A stretch of 60,234 bases of DNA from Thioalkalivibrio sulfidiphilus (GTDB taxonomy: Bacteria; Pseudomonadota; Gammaproteobacteria; Ectothiorhodospirales; Ectothiorhodospiraceae), in contig NZ_KB898941.1 of NCBI RefSeq assembly GCF_000377945.1, positions 1 through 60,234 on the forward strand, in the 5' to 3' direction. Each line of letters begins with the position of its first letter. Positions within the stretch are counted from its first letter, which is position 1. A model generated the notes under the pieces. The model did not search any database. It had not been told where the DNA came from and was given only the letters and a program-made list of their open reading frames with translations. This document shows, piece after piece, positions 53,596 through 60,234 of this stretch. Position numbers and translations under genes: made by a program.

Positions 53596-56318
53596 GGGGA
53601 GTCCTCCAAGCCTTCTATGCGCAGCCTTATGCGTATACCCTTGCTTTCGCCCGGAGTGATGCTATCCGGTTCCGCTCCAAGATGACCCTCTATCCGGATG
53701 TTCGGTGACACGATGAGTTCGCCGGCACGCACCGAGCTCACGGTCATACCCAGTATGTTCACGACCTGAATCGGGTAAGTGCCGGCCTCGTCAAACGCCT
53801 GGGTGATCGTACCCAAGGAGACAAGACTGGAGGATGCGGCCGCCATGACCTCAATGTGCGCGTCACCCTGATGTACCACGTTCCCATCCGGGTCAATCAA
53901 GGCAAAGTCAAAGGCCAGCTCGGAGTCCACGTTCGAGAGATTCTCCAGACTCGCCAGGAACTCGATCTCCACCTCCTCACCCCTGACCGTCTGGGTCGGA
54001 ATGGTGTGGATACCCAGTGAGCGTAAACGGCTGGTCTCCACAACGCGGATGAGCACCAGCTCTTCGGACAAGAGCACGTCCCGGTGTTCCGTGAGGACCT
54101 GAACAATCATGCGGTAATCCCCGGGCGGCCAGTTTCTGGGTGACCAGGTGAATTCACGGGTCACCAATTCGCCCGGATCGATGTCGAATCGCGCGTCACG
54201 CGGGCCACCGGGGAGCGGGATCACGAAGTCCTCACGCAAGTCGTTATCGACCCCCAGCACGGTCGCCGCCATCACCACCCGCTGACTCTCATCCCCTTCG
54301 TTCTCGACCTCCGCCGAGAGCATCACCTCATCGAAGGCCTCATAAGCCACACGATCCTTGACCACGCGCACAATTCTTATGCCATCCGTAGCGGCCTTCT
54401 GCAGCGGGATATCCAGACGAACGACGCCATGTTGCTGTAGGACGAAACCACTGGACCCCGAGAGATAGCCAACCGCGCTCGCGGACACCTCAAACGCCAG
54501 CGATTCTATGCCCGTAATCTGGTATTGCCCGTTCTCATCGGTCGAAGAGGACAAGCCACCCACCGTCACAGTCGCTCCGGCAACCGCTTGATCCGTCTCA
54601 ACGTCATAGACGCGCCCGTGCAGAGTGGTGGTAGGATCCGGGAGCGGCATCAGGTGCAAGGTTCCGATATTCACCTGGGATCCGGGAACGGCAACCAGAT
54701 TAACGGCAACGGATTGGTAACCTTCCCGGGAAACATGCAGCACGATTTCCCCGGCTTCCAGATCACCGAGGACGAATACGCCCGCACCATCGGTGGCAGC
54801 CGCTGCCGTTCCATCCTGGAGCGTGACCGATACACCCTCTACGGCAAGACCGGTATCCGCGTCCAAGATGGTCCCGGTAATCGAGACCGGCCCATCGGGC
54901 ATCTGTCCATCATCCAGATACAACGCAGGGGAGAAGTCCACCCGCTGCCCCGCCTGCACCGTCGCGGTTGCATTGACTCCATGGTATCCCGGGGCAACCA
55001 CCAGAATCTGAACCACACCCGGCGACACCATTACCGCGTAACGACCATCCATGCCCGTGGTGACCGACACATCGGCATCACCACTGAATTCTATGGTTGC
55101 TGTCACGGGCAAACCGGTGTCAGCGTCGCTCACGCGCCCGGCAATTAACGCAGTTTGAGGCACCGTGGGAAGGCGCACATTTCCCAGATCCAGGAACTGA
55201 CCGGCCTGCAGGGAAAACGACTGGACGTACTCCGTGTATCCGGCGGCAACGTAACTCACGGTGTACCCTTGCGGCTCCAGGTCCGCGAGGGTGAATCGTC
55301 CGTCTGTTCCGGTGGAAAGGGTGATGCTCGAACCATCTTCACCCGCGACGGTGACCATGGCCCCATTGAGCGGTACTCCCGTGGAGTCATCAAGAACACG
55401 GCCACCGATTGCCGCCAATCCAGGTCCCGGCGGAGTTGTTACGCTGCGTCGTGCCTCGACTGCGCGCAAGGCCAAGGCCGTGGCAAACACACTGGCGTCC
55501 CAGGATCCGTTCGTACCCTGCCTTGCCAGCAACTGACTCAGCGCAGCATCGTACCTGGACGCGTCCGTAGTGACAGGCATCAGGGCCAAAAGGACCTGAG
55601 CACTTTCCCAGGTTTCCCCCCAAAGCCCCTGCTCCCAGTTGTTCCAGAGAAAATCCGCTGCACGCTGCAACGGCGCGGAAAGGTTGTAGTCGAAACGGTG
55701 GGGTTGCAGCACCGACAGCGATCGAGCAGTGAGATATGCGGACGGGGGACTTGTCGGGGTAGCAGAGTAGGCGCCGCTGGCAAGCTGTTGCTGCAGCAGA
55801 TAGCCCACCGCCGGTCGAATCACGGACGCATCACTGAATCCGGCAACTGCCAAGGCCTCCAGCGCGTCAACCGTGTCCAGCACACTGCTCTGTTCGCCCG
55901 GTCGCGCGGAAAAACCGCCGTCTCGGTTCTGGAATGAGAGCAACGCGTCGATCACGCCCGCCACGGGCTGCTCCGCCAGTCGCAGGGGGATCACTAAACG
56001 AGACAGATACGGCAGGGAATCCTGTTCACTTGCCGCATCCAGGTAGGCCAACCCATCATCCAACACGGGCCCGGCCCCCTGCCCGAGTACATGCAGCGCG
56101 CGCAGGGCCTCGGCAGTGGAGCGATACGGGAGGACCTCATCGTCGGACGCGGCCAAGCGACCGTCATCATGCTGTTGATCCAACAGCCACGCCACCGACA
56201 CCTCGCTTCCCTTCGCGGGAAAAACGAATGAGGCAACCGCGATGAGTGACCAAAAGACAGCGCCAAGAATTACGCGCCAACTGACATGCCAATCCGGCAT
56301 TCGTGATCGAGCAACCAT
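53592..56318 (-). CDS. Exported alpha-toroid protein with four carboxypeptidase-regulatory-like repeats
   Basis: 908 residues from the ATG at 56318, which has AGGGACAGGGG upstream. Signal peptide WRVILGAVFWSLIAVASFVF. About 40-310 is an alpha-toroid of the squalene-cyclase/prenyltransferase-repeat type: LLDQQHDDGRLA, LLSFQNRDGGFSA, LLQQQLASGAYSA, LLARQGTNGSWDAS are its Q-x-x-x-G-x-(W/F/Y) turns. Then come four beta modules of CarboxypepD_reg type: IGGRVLDDSTGVPLNGAMVT, IAGRVSDADTGLPV, ITGTILDADTGLAVEGVSVT and LHGRVYDVETDQAVAGATVT. Two Ig/CARDB-like domains end the protein. No enzymatic acid motif of terpene cyclases is seen, so the toroid is probably a binding platform. First gene of the three-gene exported operon. 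Confidence 0.75.
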   Translation of the reverse strand: MVARSRMPDWHVSWRVILGAVFWSLIAVASFVFPAKGSEVSVAWLLDQQHDDGRLAASDDEVLPYRSTAEALRALHVLGQGAGPVLDDGLAYLDAASEQDSLPYLSRLVIPLRLAEQPVAGVIDALLSFQNRDGGFSARPGEQSSVLDTVDALEALAVAGFSDASVIRPAVGYLLQQQLASGAYSATPTSPPSAYLTARSLSVLQPHRFDYNLSAPLQRAADFLWNNWEQGLWGETWESAQVLLALMPVTTDASRYDAALSQLLARQGTNGSWDASVFATALALRAVEARRSVTTPPGPGLAAIGGRVLDDSTGVPLNGAMVTVAGEDGSSITLSTGTDGRFTLADLEPQGYTVSYVAAGYTEYVQSFSLQAGQFLDLGNVRLPTVPQTALIAGRVSDADTGLPVTATIEFSGDADVSVTTGMDGRYAVMVSPGVVQILVVAPGYHGVNATATVQAGQRVDFSPALYLDDGQMPDGPVSITGTILDADTGLAVEGVSVTLQDGTAAAATDGAGVFVLGDLEAGEIVLHVSREGYQSVAVNLVAVPGSQVNIGTLHLMPLPDPTTTLHGRVYDVETDQAVAGATVTVGGLSSSTDENGQYQITGIESLAFEVSASAVGYLSGSSGFVLQQHGVVRLDIPLQKAATDGIRIVRVVKDRVAYEAFDEVMLSAEVENEGDESQRVVMAATVLGVDNDLREDFVIPLPGGPRDARFDIDPGELVTREFTWSPRNWPPGDYRMIVQVLTEHRDVLLSEELVLIRVVETSRLRSLGIHTIPTQTVRGEEVEIEFLASLENLSNVDSELAFDFALIDPDGNVVHQGDAHIEVMAAASSSLVSLGTITQAFDEAGTYPIQVVNILGMTVSSVRAGELIVSPNIRIEGHLGAEPDSITPGESKGIRIRLRIEGLEDSP

Positions 56319-56498
56319 GCCCCTGTCCCTGTGATGTATCCTTGAACCAAGTTTGTAGCACAGGGTACGCGAAACGAGCAAGCTTTCGATTCAAGCCAAG
56401 TCCTTGTACAACAGGGCTTGGCACAGTAACCCAGAAGGAGAGAATCAAGTCTGCTGACTTGAAACAGGGAGAGGGGAGTCACATGCAGTCGATTTTGT

Positions 56499-56521
56499 TT
56501 CTCCGCGCCTCTGCGGCATAC
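56499..56521. repeat. Single arm of the 8-bp-unit repeat
   Basis: TTTCTCCGCGCCTCTGCGGC (about 56499-56518) matches the right arm at 28734-28759 but has no facing partner within 200 bp. It lies between rlmB and the exported operon, at the right edge of the accessory region. Confidence 0.65.
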
Positions 56522-56529
56522 CGTTGAAT

Positions 56530-57276
56530 CTAGCTCAACCGCTGCCGCACCACCTCAAACAAACACACCCCCGTAGCCACCGACACGTTCAGGCTCGACA
56601 CCGAGCCCTGCATCGGGATATTCACCAGCAGGTCGCAGCGCGACCGGGTCAGACGGCGCATGCCCTGCCCTTCGGCGCCCATGACGATGGCGATGGGACC
56701 CTTGAGGTCCGCCTGGTAGAGGGTCTGGGGGGCGTCGCCGCTGGTGCCGATGATCCAGACGCCGGCCTGCTTGAGCTGGTCCAGGGTGCGGGCCAGGTTG
56801 GTGACCTGCACGAAGGGGACGACCTCGGCGGCGCCGCTCGCCACCTTGCGGGCCACGGGGGTGAGGCCCGCCGCCCGGTCCCGGGGGACGATCACGGCAT
56901 CGACCCCGGCGGCATCGGCGGTGCGCAGGCAGGCACCCAGGTTATGGGGGTCGGTGACACCGTCCAGCACCAGCAGCAGGGGGCTGGCCACCCGGCCCAC
57001 CAGGTCAGGCAGGTCAGCCTCGGTGATCTCCGGTCCTGCCTCCTGGATGCGCTCGGCCACCACGCCCTGGTGGCGCGCGCCGGGACACAGGCGCTCCAGG
57101 GCCTGGGCGTCCACCCGCTCCACGCTCACCCCGGCCTTGCGGGCGGCGTCCAGGATCTCGCGCATGCGCGCGTCCTTGCGCCCGGCGTCCACCCACAGGG
57201 TGGTCACCGGGGTCGGCTTGCGCGTGAGGGCGGCCAGCACCGCGTGCAGGCCGAACAGGAACTGGGGTTCGCTCAT
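56530..57276 (-). CDS. rlmB: 23S rRNA (guanosine-2'-O-)-methyltransferase RlmB
   Basis: 248 residues (E. coli 243). The N-terminal substrate-binding part is FLFGLHAVLAALTRKPTPVT. The SpoU knot motifs are present: LLVLDGVTDPHNLGACLRTA, GAEGQGMRRLTRSRCDLLVN and IPMQGSVSSLNVSVATGV. It methylates G2251 of 23S rRNA. It follows rnr by eight bases, as in E. coli and Pseudomonas. In Pseudomonas rpsF comes next; here that link is broken by the 13.5-kb accessory region. Confidence 0.97.
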   Translation of the reverse strand: MSEPQFLFGLHAVLAALTRKPTPVTTLWVDAGRKDARMREILDAARKAGVSVERVDAQALERLCPGARHQGVVAERIQEAGPEITEADLPDLVGRVASPLLLVLDGVTDPHNLGACLRTADAAGVDAVIVPRDRAAGLTPVARKVASGAAEVVPFVQVTNLARTLDQLKQAGVWIIGTSGDAPQTLYQADLKGPIAIVMGAEGQGMRRLTRSRCDLLVNIPMQGSVSSLNVSVATGVCLFEVVRQRLS

Positions 57277-57284
57277 GGCGGACC

Positions 57285-59786
57285 TCAGCGACTGGAACGG
57301 CGACCGCTGCGACGCCGGCGGCGTTTCTTCGCCGGCTCGCCCTCACCGGAAGGGGCTGCGGGGGCGGCGGGCTCGGGCTTGGCGCCCGCCTTCTTGCGGG
57401 ATCGGCGCTTCTTCTTGGCCGGCTTGGCGTCGGCCTCTTCCACGACCGGGGCGGGCTCGGCCGCCGGGGCGGACTTGCCCTTGCGCTTGCGTCGCTTGGC
57501 CTTTTTCTTTTCGCCAGCCTCTTCGGCTGCCGGTGCTGTCTCGGCTGCCTTGCCGCCGCGACGGCGTCCGCGCCGCCCGCCCTCGGGGGCCTCGACGACC
57601 GCCTGGTCCTCGGCGGGCACGAAGTCGATCTTGCGCTCGTCCAGGTTGACCCGCGCCACCTGCACCCGGATGGGGTCGCCCATGCGGTAGACCCTGCCGC
57701 CGCGCTCGCCGATCATGCGGTGACCCACGGGGTCGAAGTGGTAGAAGTCGTTGGACAGGCTGGTGACGTGCACCAGGCCTTCCACGTAGATGTCCTTGAG
57801 TTCCACGAACAGGCCGAAGGAGGTGACCGAGGTGATGACGCCGTCGAAGGTCTCACCCACCTTGTCCTGCATGAACTCGCACTTGAGCCAGCCCTCCACG
57901 TCCCAGGAGGCCTCGTCGGCGCGGCGCTCGGCCATGGAGCAGTGCTCGCCCAGGACCACCATCTCGTCGTGGCTGTAGTGGAAGTCCGTGGCCTTGCCGC
58001 CGCGCAGCACATGGCGGATGGCCCGGTGCACCAGCAGGTCCGGATAGCGGCGGATGGGCGAGGTGTAGTGGGCGTAGTCGTCGTGGGCGAGACCGAAGTG
58101 GCCCACGTCCTCGGGACTGTACACCGCCTGCTTCAGCGAGCGCAGCAGCACCGTCTGGATCAGGTGGGCGTCGGGGCGCTCGCGCACCTGCTCCAGCAGC
58201 AGGGTGTAGTCCTTGGGCTGGGGCTCCTCGCCGCCGCCCAGGCTCAGGCCCAGCTCGCCCAGGAAGGCGCGCAGGGCCTCCACCTTCTCCGGCTTGGGGC
58301 CGGGATGCACCCGGTACAGGGCCGGGATCTTGTGCTTCTTGAGGTACTTGGCCGCCGCCACGTTGGCGGCGATCATGCACTCCTCGATGATCTTGTGGGC
58401 GTCGTTGCGCTCGTAGGGCACGATCCGCTCGATCTTGCGGTCCGCGCCGAAGATGATCTTCGTCTCGGTGGTCTCGAAGTCGATGGCGCCGCGCTTGTCC
58501 CGGGCCTTGCGCAGCACCTTGTAGAGGGCGTGCAGCTCCTCTAGGTGGGGCACCAGCCTGGCGTATTCACGGTGCAGTTCCGCGTCGCGATCCAGCACGA
58601 TACCGGCCACCTTGGTGTAGGTGAGCCGGGCGTGGGAGCGCATCAGGCCCTCGTGGAAGGTGTAGTCCTTGATGCGCCCGCGGCTGGTGATCTGCATCTC
58701 GCACACCAGGCACAGCCGGTCCACGTCGGGATTGAGCGAGCACAGGCCGTTGGAGAGCACCTCCGGCAGCATGGGGATGACCCGCTCCGGGAAGTACACG
58801 GAGGTGGCCCGGTGACGCGCTTCCTTGTCGAGGGGATCGCCCGGCGTTACGTAGTGGGAGACGTCGGCGATGGCCACCCAGAGGCGCCAGCCGCCCTTCT
58901 CCAGGGGTTCGCAGTAGACCGCGTCGTCGAAGTCCCGGGAGTCCTCGCCGTCGATGGTCACCAGCGGCATGTCGCGCAGGTCCAGGCGGCCCTTCTTGGC
59001 GGCAGGCGAGACCCGCGCGCCCAGCTTGTCGGCGGCCTCGATGACCTCCTCGGGCCACTGGAAGGGCAGACCGTGGGCGCGGATGGCCACGTCGATCTCC
59101 ATGCCCGGCGCCATGTGTTCGCCCAGCACCTCGACGATCTCGCCGATGGGGCGGGTGCGCTTGGTGGGTTGCTCGCGGATGGCGGCGATGACGATCTGGC
59201 CTTCCCGCGCCCCGCCCATGGCCTCGGGCGGAATCAGGATGTCCTGGGTGATGCGCTTATTGTCCGGGGTGACGAAGCCGATGCCGCCCTCGGAGAACAG
59301 GCGGCCCACCACCTGCTCGGTGTTGCGCTCCAGCACCTCGATGATGGCGCCCTCGCGCCGGCCACGGCGGTCCACGCCAACGACCCGAGCCACGGCCCGG
59401 TCGCCGTGCAGTAGGCTCTTCATCTGGCGCGGGGACAGGAACAGGTCGTCGCCGCCCTCGTCGGGCACCAGGAAGCCGAAGCCGTCGGGATGGCCGATCA
59501 CCCGGCCGCGCACCAGGTCTTCCTGGTTCACGGGCAGGTAGGCGCCGACCCGGTTGCACACCAGCTGGCCGTCGCGCTCCATGGCTCGCAGGCGGCGGGT
59601 GAGCGCCTCCAGGTCCACGTCTTCGGTGAGGCCGAGGCGCTGGGCAAGGGGTTCGAAGGGGACCGGGCCATCCGCTTCGTGGATGACCTCGAGGATCAAT
59701 TCTCGGCTGGGGATGGGCCGCTCGTACTTGGCGGCCTCGCGTTCAAACTGGGGATCTTGAGGGGTCTTCTTGTGTTTTTTGGTCAT
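57285..59786 (-). CDS. rnr: Ribonuclease R
   Basis: 833 residues (E. coli 813). Cold-shock-type domains at the N-terminus, the RNB catalytic core with MPLVTIDGEDSRDFDDAVYC (metal-binding Asp cluster) and ALYRVHPGPKPEKVE, an S1 domain near 640-725 (VGETFDGVITSVTSFGLFVE), and a C-terminal Lys/Arg/Ala-rich tail of about 90 residues (KKKAKRRKRKGKSAPAAEPA). RNase R is a processive 3'-5' exonuclease able to unwind structured RNA, acting in rRNA quality control and mRNA decay. The basic tail probably aids binding to RNA or ribosomes. First gene of rnr-rlmB; divergent tRNA-Leu lies upstream. Confidence 0.97.
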   Translation of the reverse strand: MTKKHKKTPQDPQFEREAAKYERPIPSRELILEVIHEADGPVPFEPLAQRLGLTEDVDLEALTRRLRAMERDGQLVCNRVGAYLPVNQEDLVRGRVIGHPDGFGFLVPDEGGDDLFLSPRQMKSLLHGDRAVARVVGVDRRGRREGAIIEVLERNTEQVVGRLFSEGGIGFVTPDNKRITQDILIPPEAMGGAREGQIVIAAIREQPTKRTRPIGEIVEVLGEHMAPGMEIDVAIRAHGLPFQWPEEVIEAADKLGARVSPAAKKGRLDLRDMPLVTIDGEDSRDFDDAVYCEPLEKGGWRLWVAIADVSHYVTPGDPLDKEARHRATSVYFPERVIPMLPEVLSNGLCSLNPDVDRLCLVCEMQITSRGRIKDYTFHEGLMRSHARLTYTKVAGIVLDRDAELHREYARLVPHLEELHALYKVLRKARDKRGAIDFETTETKIIFGADRKIERIVPYERNDAHKIIEECMIAANVAAAKYLKKHKIPALYRVHPGPKPEKVEALRAFLGELGLSLGGGEEPQPKDYTLLLEQVRERPDAHLIQTVLLRSLKQAVYSPEDVGHFGLAHDDYAHYTSPIRRYPDLLVHRAIRHVLRGGKATDFHYSHDEMVVLGEHCSMAERRADEASWDVEGWLKCEFMQDKVGETFDGVITSVTSFGLFVELKDIYVEGLVHVTSLSNDFYHFDPVGHRMIGERGGRVYRMGDPIRVQVARVNLDERKIDFVPAEDQAVVEAPEGGRRGRRRGGKAAETAPAAEEAGEKKKAKRRKRKGKSAPAAEPAPVVEEADAKPAKKKRRSRKKAGAKPEPAAPAAPSGEGEPAKKRRRRRSGRRSSR

Positions 59787-59834
59787 TGAGTACTTCTGGT
59801 CTCGGAGAGATGTAAGGGCTGTGTCACGGGGACG

Positions 59835-59863
59835 TTGACATCAACCCCGGGTGACGTTAAATT
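59835..59863 (+). promoter_or_regulatory. Promoter of tRNA-Leu(CAG)
   Basis: A perfect TTGACA (59835-59840) with TAAATT (59858-59863) after 17 bp, followed by GCGC, 37 bp before the mature tRNA 5' end. Confidence 0.75.
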
Positions 59864-59900
59864 GCGCGCTTCCTGAAGCGCAGGTTCATCCTGACTCAAT

Positions 59901-59987
59901 GCCGAGGTGGCGGAATTGGTAGACGCGCTAGCTTCAGGTGCTAGTGGGGGTAACCCCGTGGAGGTTCAAGTCCTCTCCTCGGCACCA
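59901..59987 (+). tRNA. tRNA-Leu (anticodon CAG)
   Basis: 87 nt with encoded CCA, a long variable arm (TGGGGGTAACCCCGTG), acceptor GCCGAGG and anticodon loop TTCAGGT. It is divergent from rnr here. Confidence 0.96.
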
Positions 59988-60120
59988 TTTCCTTTCTTTG
60001 CCTTCCCCGTTCTTCCCTGATCTCGCCCTCACGTCGCGATCAACTACAGTGCGCGCCGATTCGAACGAAGGCGCAAGTCTACGCCGGTTAAGTGAATTTT
60101 CCTACCTTTGCACCCGCGCC

Positions 60121-60234
60121 TAGCCCGCATATCTCACCACCCTTCTACTGCGGCCGCCGATCTGCTCGCTGTGACGGGGCGTGCTCACTTCAGCCGGCTT
60201 GACGTAGTGTCGGCTACGCCGGCGCCGTCTTCCG
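60121..60234. mobile_element. Terminus of an insertion element running off the window
   Basis: CTAGCCCGCATATCTCACC (starting at 60120) is the same terminal repeat as the right end of the 43174-43435 element. The next 25 bp (ACCCTTCTACTGCGGCCGCC and on) match 40721-40746 in reverse. No open frame is complete before the window ends. The element presumably continues outside; the family cannot be named without its transposase. Confidence 0.65.

Noticed and set aside
55727-55745. GTGAGATATGCGG inside the alpha-toroid gene, identical to part of the MITE terminus
   Set aside because: Only 13 bp match, inside an uninterrupted and well-conserved repeat domain; most likely coincidence, although a target-site preference is conceivable.
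53592-56318. Alpha-toroid protein as a functional squalene-hopene or terpene cyclase
   Set aside because: The acidic cyclase motif is absent, the repeats are too few, and the protein is exported with many beta modules; a structural or binding role is more likely.

Overview
The window is a gene-dense, high-GC (about 65 % by eye) stretch of a gammaproteobacterial chromosome. Gene content and order (yafS-type methyltransferase/rnhA/dnaQ beside mltD; tig-clpP-clpX-lon-hupB; rnr-rlmB ... rpsF-rpsR-DUF2232-rplI-dnaB-alr; cysS-gltX beside ppiA-lpxH) fit a gammaproteobacterium with Pseudomonas/Ectothiorhodospiraceae-like synteny. A Thioalkalivibrio-type organism is my best guess, not a proof. Both edges lie in mobile DNA: the 3' end of an IS4-type transposase gene at the left, and the terminal inverted repeat of another element running off the right edge.

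Layout. 1-9992: transposase fragment, GNAT acetyltransferase, BdlA-like PAS-PAS chemoreceptor, a CPBP protease gene with an in-frame stop, a tandem CDGSH protein, dnaQ-rnhA-methyltransferase, then divergently mltD, a PP2C phosphatase and an FHA protein. 10151-16520: a Yej/Dpp-like peptide ABC transporter with a membrane-anchored binding protein. 16843-28609: fabI, ppiD, tRNA-Asp/Val, hupB-lon-clpX-clpP-tig, a tRNA cluster (Leu, Lys, His, Arg, Pro) and folD. 28768-38093: cysS, gltX, ppiA, lpxH, a DUF455 ferritin-like protein, glycerate kinase, metZ and an MFS transporter. 38176-43009: rpsF-rpsR-DUF2232-rplI-dnaB-alr. 56530-59987: rlmB, rnr and tRNA-Leu.

The accessory part is 43010-56529, about 13.5 kb lying between rlmB and rpsF, which are normally neighbours. 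It holds a 262-bp MITE-like element, a VapBC module, a HIT protein lacking the third motif histidine, a 137-bp mini-element carrying the tail of a REP-associated transposase (RAYT), a TacA-TacT toxin-antitoxin pair, a 5'-truncated RAYT beside a perfect 23-bp dyad, and a three-gene operon of large exported proteins (908, 1211 and 979 aa). These combine an alpha-toroid and carboxypeptidase-regulatory repeats, Ig-like and amidotransferase-like domains, and a transglutaminase-like fold without its cysteine. The last protein ends in an AT-rich hydrophobic module followed by an overlapping small membrane-protein gene, which looks like a polymorphic toxin/immunity arrangement. This is my main candidate for an undescribed system.

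A second theme runs through the whole window. Many gene ends carry short-period repeats (7-, 8- or 9-bp units) arranged as facing inverted arms, in one case bracketing an ordinary Rho-independent terminator. At least four unit sequences use the same architecture.
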